Source: Prevotella sp. UBA2739 (lineage in GTDB: Bacteria; Bacteroidota; Bacteroidia; Bacteroidales; Bacteroidaceae). Taken from it: a DNA stretch of 8,322 nt. Under the pieces are notes generated by a model. That model was not told the DNA's origin, did no database searches, and worked only from the letters and a program-made list of their open reading frames with translations. Made by a program: the position numbers and the translations under genes. The DNA lies in the NCBI GenBank assembly GCA_002353525.1, contig DEJV01000063.1, positions 1-8,322 of the forward strand. Direction: 5' to 3'. How positions within the stretch are numbered: position 1 is the stretch's first letter; each line of letters opens with the position of its first letter. Below are positions 1 to 6,341 of the stretch, piece after piece.

Positions 1-323
1 ACAACTTCACAAGACGACTCCTGCTAAATTCTGCGGTACTGCTACGGCGGTGTCCCCTTAAATCAGATTGTTGCGTCTTACTATATATTCTGAAGAAGTA
101 AATTGATGGGCGGACTTTGGGAACCGCGTCATCTCATAGAAGTTTGTCTGGTAGGTCTGTTGTTGGTAGTCATTCTGTACCCAGCGTGAGGCGTTGGGCT
201 GATAGCTACATCTTCTTCAAAAGTCATCATACTAACGGACTTCACGCTAAGTGATTGATACAGAATAGTTAATAAACAATAAATATTTTCCAATTATTTG
301 GATAGCAACATAGAGGAATTTAT
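1..323. other. Left-edge region without a confident gene
   Basis: No convincing coding region is visible in this stretch of about 320 bases. A plus-strand frame of 27 codons (106-189, starting MGGLWEPRHL, with a hydrophobic end) and an open minus-strand stretch from about 216 to 58 (containing FYEMTRFPKSAHQF, no start codon) both exist. Neither has supporting evidence, and they lie in largely the same bases. The minus-strand stretch could be the decayed tail of an older gene. The right part (about 260-323) is very AT-rich and is the natural place for the promoter of the membrane protein gene at 324. I do not see a clean TAnnTTTG box there. An AGAGGAA ribosome-binding-like stretch sits at 312-318. 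Confidence 0.4.
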
Positions 324-1049
324 ATGGTTATAATAATTAAAAGGCTTTTAGTAAAATATTGGTGGATGTTTCCACTTCTGTTGGCATTGTCAATGCTTGC
401 GCTAATTGTATTATTTACTAAGGCACCATCCATATTAGAAACTATTATTGGAGTCTTACTCCTTTTGGTAGTTATTGCATTATTTACTTCATGGGTGTTT
501 TTGATTATTAACAAACAGTGGTTAAAGGTCCTTTTTTCTTTTATAGCATCCGCTGTTGTGGTTTGCATTCTATGGTTACCTCTTATTCTTAGTGCGATGT
601 CAGGTCCTGATGGATTCGGTAAGGATCACCCCATCCCCGAAGGACTGGAATTCAACTTGCCGTTATCTTTTGAATCTGATAAGATTGAAGTTGTTGATAG
701 TCTGGACAAAAATACATATTTGCAGATTTGGAACGATTGTCAAGGTGGAATGTATAAATATGACTTCTATTATGGCAGTTTAGCATCAGGTGAAGTATTC
801 CTCCGTTGTTACGAAGTCACAAGTAACACACCTCTTTCAGAAGACAGGCTTTTTGAACAAAGTCGAGTGGAAATTCCTCCCCAAAAGCAGTTCGGGAAGG
901 TTGTGAATATGCAGTCATTTACGATCTATGAAGGTGATTGGGATGATTATTATGCAGCCCGTATAGAAGTTTGGTTCAAAAGTTCCGAAACTAATAAAGA
1001 AAACAAGCTAATGGAAAAAATCTATCGTGTAGAAGGATGGATGAGATAA
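324..1049 (+). CDS. Membrane protein of unknown function, three N-terminal helices plus soluble domain
   Basis: This is a 241-residue protein. Three hydrophobic segments are clear at about residues 13-32, 39-62 and 67-90. They are followed by a polar domain of about 150 residues that starts at SGPDGFGKDHPIPEGLEF and ends in KIYRVEGWMR. With three helices the C-terminal domain would lie on the opposite side of the membrane from the N-terminus, probably outside if the Lys/Arg-bearing N-terminus is cytoplasmic (inference). The start at 324 is supported by AGAGGAA at 312-318. The gene is visibly richer in A and T than everything to its right, which may mean separate ancestry. I do not recognise a named domain. 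The EGDWDDYYAARIEVWFK and EGWMR stretches resemble uncharacterised Bacteroidales proteins I have a vague memory of. An immunity-type role is possible but unsupported here. Confidence 0.75.
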   Translation: MVIIIKRLLVKYWWMFPLLLALSMLALIVLFTKAPSILETIIGVLLLLVVIALFTSWVFLIINKQWLKVLFSFIASAVVVCILWLPLILSAMSGPDGFGKDHPIPEGLEFNLPLSFESDKIEVVDSLDKNTYLQIWNDCQGGMYKYDFYYGSLASGEVFLRCYEVTSNTPLSEDRLFEQSRVEIPPQKQFGKVVNMQSFTIYEGDWDDYYAARIEVWFKSSETNKENKLMEKIYRVEGWMR

Positions 1050-1100
1050 GCCTGTAAATTCCAATTTATAGGATAGATTTATTATTGGCAATATGGATGA

Positions 1101-1337
1101 ATGATTGATTTTGATTCTATCTGGCGCACTCAGGACGAAATAAGAACGGTAGTGAATGCCGTTTTGGGAGATTATGTCTGGGACCTAGGATATTCCCAGG
1201 ACCGGACAGCCATTGAGCTGGAGCTGTCTGTCCATCTTGAAGAGGATGAGATCTCCAATCTTTGCAGTCAATTCCCCGTTGCCGCCGACTACGACGGTGA
1301 AGGAATGGAAGGCTCCAAGTTCGTCTTCTTCCTTTAA
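1101..1337 (+). CDS. Small acidic protein of unknown function
   Basis: This 78-residue protein has no membrane segment and no signal peptide. It is strongly acidic, with Asp/Glu clusters such as HLEEDEIS and ADYDGEGMEG, and it contains two Trp residues. It lies 51 bases after the membrane protein gene on the same strand, so the two may be co-transcribed. No clear ribosome-binding site precedes the ATG. The ATG overlaps a short upstream MDE-stop reading frame (ATG at 1093) whose TGA lies within the bases of the chosen start, so the exact start is not certain. The last codons (FVFFL) are encoded by a TTCGTCTTCTT stretch that is repeated 18 bases later, beyond the stop. I recognise no family. 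It could be a real small conserved gene or a partner of the preceding membrane protein. Confidence 0.55.
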   Translation: MIDFDSIWRTQDEIRTVVNAVLGDYVWDLGYSQDRTAIELELSVHLEEDEISNLCSQFPVAADYDGEGMEGSKFVFFL

Positions 1338-1441
1338 TTCGTCTTCTTGCTTGTATCCTTCCGGTTGTCGATGAATGTCATCGTGAAGAAATGTAACCAT
1401 AACGTAATCATATCATCAGCGCTATTACCATTTATTCTATG

Positions 1442-1449
1442 TACTTTTG
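1442..1449 (+). promoter_or_regulatory. Promoter -7 box (TACTTTTG) for the TerC gene
   Basis: The sequence TACTTTTGCACCC (1442-1454) matches the Bacteroidota -7 consensus TAnnTTTG. It differs at two positions from the TAACTTTGCACCC box at 4711-4723. No TTTG -33 element is visible at the usual distance. The box ends five bases before the ATG at 1455, so the transcript would start at or next to the start codon. Confidence 0.5.
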
Positions 1450-1454
1450 CACCC

Positions 1455-2456
1455 ATGAATTTAATGGTATTGCCCCTTTGGGCTTGGATAGTGTTCTATG
1501 TGTTAGTGTTGTTCATGTTAGTGGCCGACCTGAAAATGTTCGGAAAGAAAGGACAACACGAGGTGAAAGTTGGCGAAGCACTCAAGATGACCGCCGTGTG
1601 GATAGGTGTATCTTTATTGTTTTGCGCAGGTATCTATTTCTTCTATCCCGGCGATTCTCACGAGATGGCGTTGGAGTTTCTGGCAGGCTACTTGATAGAA
1701 AAGTCGCTGTCGATGGATAATCTGTTTGTGTTTCTCATGCTGTTCTCTTTCTTCGGCATCGAGCGCAAGTATCAGCATGAGGTGCTCTTCTGGGGTATCT
1801 TCGGTGCATTGGTGCTGCGCAGCATCTTCATCTTTGCCGGTGCTGCAATGGTTGAGCGGTTCGAGTGGGTGTTGGGACTCTTCGGAATCTTCCTGCTCTA
1901 TACTGGTGGCAAGATGTTTGCCCATGACGACAACCAGCAGTCAGACCCGTCACAGAACATCATCGTGCGGTGGTTTCGCAAACTCTATCCTGTGACCGAC
2001 CGTATGCATGGTGATCGTTTCTTCATCGTAGAGAACGGAAAACGTATGGCAACACCGCTGTTTGTAGCCTTGCTGGTCATCGAGACCACCGATGTGGCTT
2101 TTGCCGTCGACAGCATTCCCGCAGTGTTCAGCGTCAGCCGCGACCCGTTCATCGTGCTCACCTCCAACATTTTTGCCATTCTCGGTTTGCGAGCCCTGTA
2201 TTTTGCACTGGCCGCTGTGGCAAAATACTTCAAATATCTGAAGTACGGTCTTGGCGTCATCCTGATTTTCGTCGGCCTCAAGATGCTGCTTGCCATGAAT
2301 GAGTATATCAATAGTCTGGGTGCGCTCGTCGGTCTGAACTTGAACATTCCTCATATAGAGGTGCCTACCCCCGTCAGCCTGGCTGTCATCTTCGGTGTCC
2401 TTGTGCTGTCCATGTTGCTCTCATTCATTGTGACAAAACAAGAGCAAGCAAAATAG
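1455..2456 (+). CDS. TerC/Alx family integral membrane protein
   Basis: This is a 333-residue polytopic membrane protein of the TerC family, close in length to Escherichia coli Alx. Hallmark motifs are visible: SMDNLFVFLMLFSFF (residues 86-100), ETTDVAFAVDSIPAVF (210-225) and TSNIFAILGLRALYF (236-250). The conserved acidic residues D88, D213 and D219 lie within the membrane helices. Family members are linked to metal export or homeostasis, with manganese the substrate of Alx and some TerC relatives, and to tellurium resistance by name. The substrate here cannot be read from sequence. An upstream in-frame ATG exists at 1347. I chose 1455 because the family homology begins there and a promoter box sits just in front of it. 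Membrane segments continue to the end (VSLAVIFGVLVLSMLLSFIV), with a short charged tail. No riboswitch of the yybP-ykoY type is recognisable upstream. Confidence 0.92.
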   Translation: MNLMVLPLWAWIVFYVLVLFMLVADLKMFGKKGQHEVKVGEALKMTAVWIGVSLLFCAGIYFFYPGDSHEMALEFLAGYLIEKSLSMDNLFVFLMLFSFFGIERKYQHEVLFWGIFGALVLRSIFIFAGAAMVERFEWVLGLFGIFLLYTGGKMFAHDDNQQSDPSQNIIVRWFRKLYPVTDRMHGDRFFIVENGKRMATPLFVALLVIETTDVAFAVDSIPAVFSVSRDPFIVLTSNIFAILGLRALYFALAAVAKYFKYLKYGLGVILIFVGLKMLLAMNEYINSLGALVGLNLNIPHIEVPTPVSLAVIFGVLVLSMLLSFIVTKQEQAK

Positions 2457-2522
2457 AATCACCAAAGTTATCAGGCTGGCATCATCAACTTTTCAGGCAG
2501 ATGTTGAGTCAATACGCCCTTG
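2457..2522. other. Short convergent gap, no clear terminator
   Basis: The 66 bases between the ends of the TerC and methyltransferase genes contain only a weak possible stem (TCAAC with GTTGA, around 2487-2509) and no flanking T-run. I see no convincing terminator. Confidence 0.3.
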
Positions 2523-3227
2523 CTATGTCTGTTTCCTCTTTGTTATTCTTGCCAGATAGTCGTAATGCTCACCTTCGGCCACCACTTCGGCCTCATATCC
2601 GTTTCTCCGTGCACAGTCTTTCAGTGTGCCGGCGTCGATATACAGCCAGGGGAATGGTTGCCCGATGATGTTTTTATACTGCATGCGGAAACACTGCTCT
2701 CCGTAGTAATCCATGTCGGGCATATCACCCTCAAACACATAGCTGATGTCTGTTGAGTCGCAGAGCACCTGACCTCCGGGCGACAGTATCTTGTCGAGCA
2801 GTGTGAAGAACGCCGGCATGCGTTCCAACGTTCCCACAATGCCTATGCCGTTCATCAGCATGAGCACTGTTTCGTACTGCTCGTTCTGCAACGTGAAGAA
2901 GTCCTGTTCTCTCACATTCCTGACTCCTCGCAACCTCATCGTCTCGACAGACAGCGGAGAGATGTCGATAGCAGTCACGTCGATGCCCCGTTCTTGCAGC
3001 ACGAGGGAATGGCAGCCAGCGGCAGCACCCACGTCAAGTGTTCTTCCTCTGGCCATGTCGAGGGCTTTCTTTTCTATCTCCGGCATCGACTCGTAGGTTC
3101 GGAAAAGCGTGGGCAGGGGCATTTCGTCCTCCTCAAACATCGGGGAGAACACCTTGAGCCTGCCTGCCTTCTTCATTTCCCAGTAGTCGGCAATGGCTCT
3201 GCCCATCGGATCCATCTTACTGTCCAT
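2523..3227 (-). CDS. Class I SAM-dependent methyltransferase
   Basis: This is a 234-residue protein with a Rossmann-type methyltransferase core. Motif I is TLDVGAAAGCHS (residues 63-74), where the usual GxGxG glycine loop reads GAAAG. It is followed by the acidic ribose-binding position in TAIDIS (85-90), a motif-III-like LMLMNGIGIVG, and LSPGGQVLCDSTD (149-160). The substrate is not predictable. The start is placed at 3227, giving an 11-base overlap with the upstream DUF1294 gene. A second ATG at 3215 would remove the overlap and shorten the product by four residues. A still longer in-frame start at 3281 would lie deep inside the neighbour and is unlikely. It is the last gene of the five-gene minus-strand run. 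Confidence 0.85.
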   Translation of the reverse strand: MDSKMDPMGRAIADYWEMKKAGRLKVFSPMFEEDEMPLPTLFRTYESMPEIEKKALDMARGRTLDVGAAAGCHSLVLQERGIDVTAIDISPLSVETMRLRGVRNVREQDFFTLQNEQYETVLMLMNGIGIVGTLERMPAFFTLLDKILSPGGQVLCDSTDISYVFEGDMPDMDYYGEQCFRMQYKNIIGQPFPWLYIDAGTLKDCARRNGYEAEVVAEGEHYDYLARITKRKQT

Positions 3228-3501
3228 AAAGCAAAAATGCCCCCAAAGCGAGTTGCACAACGATGATGGCCGGCACGCCATACTTGAACTTCTTGTGTTG
3301 CGTCTTATGATGCCAGACCTTCATGCCCAGCCAGGCTCCGACGCTGCCGCCCAATACGGCCGGCATCAGCAATGCCGCCTCTCTGATGCGCCATTTGGCC
3401 CTCTTTGCCTTCCATTTGTCGATGCCATAGGTAAGGAAAGTGGCCACATTGATAACAATGAGGTAGATAAGCGCGATATGTAAAAACCCGTGTTCTCCCA
3501 T
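3217..3501 (-). CDS. DUF1294 small membrane protein
   Basis: This 94-residue protein matches the DUF1294 family pattern. It has an N-terminal hydrophobic helix (about residues 8-25), the motif YGIDKWKAKRAKWRIREAAL (25-44), a glycine-rich helix with LGGSVGAWLGMKVWHHKT (about 50-67) and a C-terminal hydrophobic helix (about 74-92). The YGIDK, RIrE, GGs.GA and HKT positions are the family's conserved features. The function of the family is unknown. It starts three bases after the stop of the upstream gene and overlaps the start of the methyltransferase gene, so translation of the three is likely coupled. Confidence 0.88.
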   Translation of the reverse strand: MGEHGFLHIALIYLIVINVATFLTYGIDKWKAKRAKWRIREAALLMPAVLGGSVGAWLGMKVWHHKTQHKKFKYGVPAIIVVQLALGAFLLYGQ

Positions 3502-3504
3502 CCG

Positions 3505-4035
3505 TCAGTCTATTCTCGTCATGTGATAGCCCATCCTCTTCAGTTGCATAGCAGCCCCCATCAGGTAGAGTTGGTGCAAGCATGACACGTAGGCATTGAA
3601 CGCCTCCCTGGTGCCAGGCTCTATATGCTGGTGCATCAAGGCGTTATAGACGCGTGAGGCACATTCGCCAGTCACTTTCTCTAGAACAGTGTAGTCAACA
3701 CCCTTCACCATCAGCACTTCCTCACGGATGTATTCGTCCATGTTGTCGTAGCCCCGTTTGTCTCTCATGTAGGCATAGAGGTCTGGCAGCTTGGAATAGA
3801 TTTCCCATTCCAAATCCCAATACCTGGCTACGGCCATGCCGATGTACATCATCCATCCGAGGGATGCCGAAGGGTAGTCCTGAAACTCCCTGATGCCGTC
3901 GGGGATGTAGGCCGTGGCAATCTCTTCCCACTTTGCTTCCACATCGGCACATTCGGGAAGCCTTTCGTCCACTTCTTCCAAAGAGAGAAGAAACTGGTGC
4001 AGATCCTTGTGTAGCTTTTCTTCAAATTGTTCCAT
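3505..4035 (-). CDS. Conserved protein of unknown function, 176 residues
   Basis: This is a soluble, mostly helical-looking protein with no signal peptide and no strong membrane segment. It is rich in Glu, Tyr, Trp and Met. The N-terminal part is charged (MEQFEEKLHKDLHQFLLSLEEVDERLPEC). The central part, PSASLGWMMYIGMAVARYWDLEW, is amphipathic and would suit a buried helix. The C-terminus, HQLYLMGAAMQLKRMGYHM, looks like another helix. I recognise no named family. It is gene three of the run, 27 bases after the preceding stop and three bases before the DUF1294 gene. The length, frame and tight packing make it a real gene. Confidence 0.8.
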   Translation of the reverse strand: MEQFEEKLHKDLHQFLLSLEEVDERLPECADVEAKWEEIATAYIPDGIREFQDYPSASLGWMMYIGMAVARYWDLEWEIYSKLPDLYAYMRDKRGYDNMDEYIREEVLMVKGVDYTVLEKVTGECASRVYNALMHQHIEPGTREAFNAYVSCLHQLYLMGAAMQLKRMGYHMTRID

Positions 4036-4062
4036 TATCGCATTTGACTAAAGTTTCGGCTG

Positions 4063-4443
4063 TTATGCATCCTTGATATTCGGAGTTTCGGAGCTACTCT
4101 CGCACCCTCGTACCTCTGAAACTTCAAGCATTTGAGTTTTGGTCGATTCCTGTCGCGGCTTGGCAGAGCCGGTGCAAGCGCCGCTCTGTTCCCGCTGCTC
4201 CATCACTTCTTCTAATCGTTCCACTGCCTGGGTAATATCTTCACGAAACCGTCTGTGGTCTCTCAGAAAATCTGCCTGGCCACCCGAAATGGCTTCATAC
4301 AGCTCTCCATTCATACTGTCAACGTATGTCGCGATGGCATACTCAATGTCATCCTTCTGCCATTCGAGGGAAGAATGAATATATACGTTCCGCTTCTGAT
4401 GCAGAAAGGCGTATGCTGTTTCTATGCAGTCCTTGTTCATCAT
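4063..4443 (-). CDS. Small conserved protein of unknown function with repeat-derived C-terminus
   Basis: This 126-residue protein has a conserved-looking core, residues 2-83 or so (MNKDCIETAYAFLHQKRNVY, HSSLEWQKDDIEYAIATYV, AVERLEEVMEQ), that reads as helical and soluble. The start is set at 4443 by an ATGATGA junction in which the ATG overlaps the TGA of the DUF4250 gene (stop 4440-4442), a classic translational-coupling arrangement. A second ATG follows directly at 4440. The frame is open upstream to 4647, but those 68 codons only shadow the DUF4250 gene. The C-terminal 35 or so residues differ in character (Ser/Thr/Gly rich). Residues LEVSEVRGCESSSET are encoded by a hairpin and CTCGCACCCTCGTACC repeat related to the non-coding repeats at 6345-6495. 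The tail may therefore be a later addition, with the ancestral protein ending earlier. Confidence 0.78.
   Translation of the reverse strand: MMNKDCIETAYAFLHQKRNVYIHSSLEWQKDDIEYAIATYVDSMNGELYEAISGGQADFLRDHRRFREDITQAVERLEEVMEQREQSGACTGSAKPRQESTKTQMLEVSEVRGCESSSETPNIKDA
4084..4123. repeat. Imperfect hairpin with CTCGCACCCTCGTACC core
   Basis: The arms AGTTTCGGAGCTAC (4084-4097) and GTACCTCTGAAACT (4110-4123) pair at 12 of 14 positions around a 12-base loop, TCTCGCACCCTC. The words CTCGCACC and CTCGTACC in and beside the loop are the same as those making up the repeat tract at 6378-6495. The element lies inside the 3' end of the small conserved gene at 4063-4443. Confidence 0.65.
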
Positions 4444-4640
4444 GCGTCGTAGCCTGTAGGTCTGAACTGCTTTTGTTGCTCGCTCCACGTAAAGCCATTC
4501 TTCTGCAGATAGTCCTTTATCTGCTGCGGCTCTCTGCTGAAAGCGTAGCACAACGATTCCAGGCTGTCGAACTCCTCGTCCCTCAGCAGCATGTTGACGC
4601 TCGAAACCAGGATGGCTGGGTCTTGTGGTAAAAAGTCCAT
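4440..4640 (-). CDS. DUF4250 domain protein
   Basis: This is a 66-residue protein. LPQDPAILVSSVNMLLRDEE (residues 4-23), then FDSLESLCYAF and a closing GFTWSEQQKQF, match the DUF4250 pattern of a short helical domain: a DP.mL.S.vN..LRD start and a G..Y....n.F end. The function of the family is unknown. It is the first gene of the minus-strand run, about 25 bases downstream of the start expected from the promoter box at 4667-4678. Its stop overlaps the next start (ATGATGA), so the next gene's translation probably depends on it. The length is normal for the family. Confidence 0.88.
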   Translation of the reverse strand: MDFLPQDPAILVSSVNMLLRDEEFDSLESLCYAFSREPQQIKDYLQKNGFTWSEQQKQFRPTGYDA

Positions 4641-4666
4641 ATTTCACTCTATCTTTGATGAAACAC

Positions 4667-4678
4667 GGTGCAAAGTTA
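4667..4678 (-). promoter_or_regulatory. Promoter box TAACTTTGCACC for the minus-strand run
   Basis: Read on the minus strand this is TAACTTTGCACC, an exact TAnnTTTG -7 box, 27 bases ahead of the DUF4250 start codon. No TTTG -33 element is visible at the expected distance. It is a perfect inverted copy of the plus-strand box at 4711-4722. Confidence 0.7.
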
Positions 4679-4710
4679 ATGTTTTTTTTATGAATTCAGA
4701 GTTTTTTCGC

Positions 4711-4722
4711 TAACTTTGCACC
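4711..4722 (+). promoter_or_regulatory. Promoter box TAACTTTGCACC for the cyclophilin operon
   Basis: This is an exact Bacteroidota -7 box (TAnnTTTG), 16 bases ahead of the ATG at 4739. The implied leader is only about 15 bases long. The -33 position (near 4688-4692) is T-rich but not a clear TTTG. Confidence 0.72.
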
Positions 4723-4738
4723 CAAATCATATTAGCTT

Positions 4739-5473
4739 ATGCAGAAAGTAAAGATACAAACCATGTTGGGCGACATCATTGTGCGCCTTTACGACGAGAC
4801 ACCCATTCACCGTGACAACTTCGTCAAATTGGTGAAAGAGGGCTATTACGACGGAACGCTGTTCCATCGGGTCATCAAGGACTTCATGATTCAGGGCGGC
4901 GATCCCGACTCCAAGGGCGCGCCAGCCGGAAAGATGCTGGGTGTTGGCGGTCCCGACTATACCCTTGAAGCCGAAATCAAGGAGGGGTTGTTCCATAAGC
5001 GCGGGGCACTGGCCGCTGCGCGTCAGGGCGACGAGGTGAACCCCGAACGCCGTAGCAGCGGCTCGCAGTTCTACATCGTGTGGGGACAGGTCTACAGCGA
5101 GAGTCAGCTTCGCCAGTTCTCCAAGCAGTTGAAAATGCAACAGGTGCAGTCGGTGTTCCGTCAGCTCGCATCCTCGCATCGGGCCGAAATCATGCAGATG
5201 CGGCGCGACAAAAATCGTGCAGCATTGCAAGAACTGCAGGACAAGCTGGCTGCCGAGGCAGAGCGACAGGCAGCCCGCTATGCCGGTCTGACCGAGGCAC
5301 AGACCCAGATCTACTCCACCGTAGGCGGCACGCCCCATCTCGACGGCCAGTACTCCGTGTTTGGCGAGGTTGAGCAGGGACTCGACGTGGTGGAGATGAT
5401 CCAGGCCACTGCCACCGGCCGCGGCGACCGCCCTGTCGACGACATAGAAATGCGAATCACCATAGAAGAATGA
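4739..5473 (+). CDS. Cyclophilin-type peptidyl-prolyl cis-trans isomerase with inserted helical segment
   Basis: This enzyme catalyses cis-trans isomerisation of Xaa-Pro bonds during protein folding. It has 244 residues. The cyclophilin fold is split in two: residues 1-114 carry FHRVIKDFMIQGGD, with catalytic Arg44 plus Phe49 and Gln52 at human CypA-like spacing (R55, F60, Q63), and SSGSQFYIV. Residues 196-244 carry TPHLDGQYSVFGEV. Between them about 80 residues (115-195), rich in Gln, Arg, Ala and Glu, look like a helical hairpin or coiled coil. The position of CypA W121, important for cyclosporin binding, is His200, and that of H126 is Tyr205. There is no signal peptide, so it is probably cytoplasmic. 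The start is fixed by the promoter box 16 bases upstream. The stop overlaps the next start in ATGA. Confidence 0.95.
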   Translation: MQKVKIQTMLGDIIVRLYDETPIHRDNFVKLVKEGYYDGTLFHRVIKDFMIQGGDPDSKGAPAGKMLGVGGPDYTLEAEIKEGLFHKRGALAAARQGDEVNPERRSSGSQFYIVWGQVYSESQLRQFSKQLKMQQVQSVFRQLASSHRAEIMQMRRDKNRAALQELQDKLAAEAERQAARYAGLTEAQTQIYSTVGGTPHLDGQYSVFGEVEQGLDVVEMIQATATGRGDRPVDDIEMRITIEE

Positions 5474-6315
5474 GCGCGATGAAGATACATGTTTTGCGCA
5501 CCGGCGAAGTGCGCGTGTCGCCCTACCTGCCCTTTGGCGGCGACCATTGCAACCTACTGAAAGCCTCAGGCATGACCACTCCGCGAAAAGACTGGATATG
5601 GCTGCCCGTATGCGTCTATCTGATTGAGCACCCGAGGGGACTGATACTCGTCGACACGGGGTGGCACCGCGACATGTCGCCACAGGGCGTCTACGATAAG
5701 GCCGCGCAGATAAAGAGTCTCGGCTCGTGGTTCTTATACCATGTGAATCAGGGGCGGATACCGCTAGGCGAGGCCGTCGACGAACAGTTGGCCGCCATGG
5801 GCATCAAGCCCGCCGACCTCGACTACGTGCTGCTGACCCATCTGGACTGCGATCACGCCAACGGGCTGCGTGCCGTGCGCGAAGCCAGGCACATCGTCGT
5901 GGCCCGTGAGGAGTTGGAGTGCGCCCGCAGGAACCGTTTCGTACGCTATAAGAAACAGTGGTGGGAGGGATGTCGTTTGGAGACCATCAGCTGGAACGGC
6001 ACCGAGGGACCAGCCCGCAAATCGTTCGACCTCTTCGGCGATGGCAGTGTGCAGATGATCAACATCCCCGGCCATTGCGACGGTCTTTGCGCTGTGAAGC
6101 TTACCCGCAACGACGGCAGTTTTGTGTTGCTGTTCAGCGACGGCGGCTATGCCACCAAGTCGTGGCGTGAGATGATTACCAGCGGCGTGTCGCTCGACAA
6201 GGCTATGCAGCGCAAGTCGCTGCAGTGGATTCGTGAGCAGAGCCTGTCACCCCACTGCATAGAGTCGTTGGCCACCCACGATGCTGATGTGCAGCCCCAC
6301 GTAATTGAGTTGTAG
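5470..6315 (+). CDS. Metallo-beta-lactamase-fold hydrolase, AHL-lactonase-like
   Basis: This 281-residue protein has the layout of the MBL-fold hydrolases annotated as N-acyl homoserine lactonase family. It shows VDTG (61-64), the metal motif THLDCDHANG (123-132), PGHCDG (200-205) with His202, FSDGGY with Asp224 as the bridging-acid candidate, and ATHDAD with His270 as the last ligand. The first motif reads H-x-D-x-D-H (His124, Asp126, Asp128, His129) instead of the canonical H-x-H-x-D-H, so the metal-1 site has Asp where His is usual. The substrate is unknown; a lactone or another ester is inference. The ATG at 5470 overlaps the prolyl isomerase stop by four bases, indicating coupling. An alternative start at 5479 (MKIHVLRTGEV) begins exactly where the fold does. 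There is no signal peptide. Confidence 0.88.
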   Translation: MSAMKIHVLRTGEVRVSPYLPFGGDHCNLLKASGMTTPRKDWIWLPVCVYLIEHPRGLILVDTGWHRDMSPQGVYDKAAQIKSLGSWFLYHVNQGRIPLGEAVDEQLAAMGIKPADLDYVLLTHLDCDHANGLRAVREARHIVVAREELECARRNRFVRYKKQWWEGCRLETISWNGTEGPARKSFDLFGDGSVQMINIPGHCDGLCAVKLTRNDGSFVLLFSDGGYATKSWREMITSGVSLDKAMQRKSLQWIREQSLSPHCIESLATHDADVQPHVIEL

Positions 6316-6341
6316 GTGCATTCTGCTTTCTTGAAGGGGTA

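Noticed and set aside
1338..1454. yybP-ykoY manganese riboswitch upstream of the TerC gene
   Set aside because: Some alx/TerC genes have one, but I could not find its conserved paired and loop elements here, and the promoter box lies immediately before the ATG.
3228..3281. Longer start for the methyltransferase (M at 3281)
   Set aside because: It would overlap the DUF1294 gene by 65 bases, and the extra 18 residues are the shadow of that gene.
4063..4647. A single 194-codon minus-strand gene
   Set aside because: The first 68 codons only shadow the DUF4250 gene in another frame. The ATG at 4443 in the ATGATGA junction is the better start.
4727..5683. Long open frame (318 codons) on the minus strand opposite the prolyl isomerase
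   Set aside because: It is antisense to a clear cyclophilin and the start of the hydrolase, has no family resemblance, and its composition (Arg/Ala/His/Leu rich) is typical of a shadow frame of GC-rich coding sequence.
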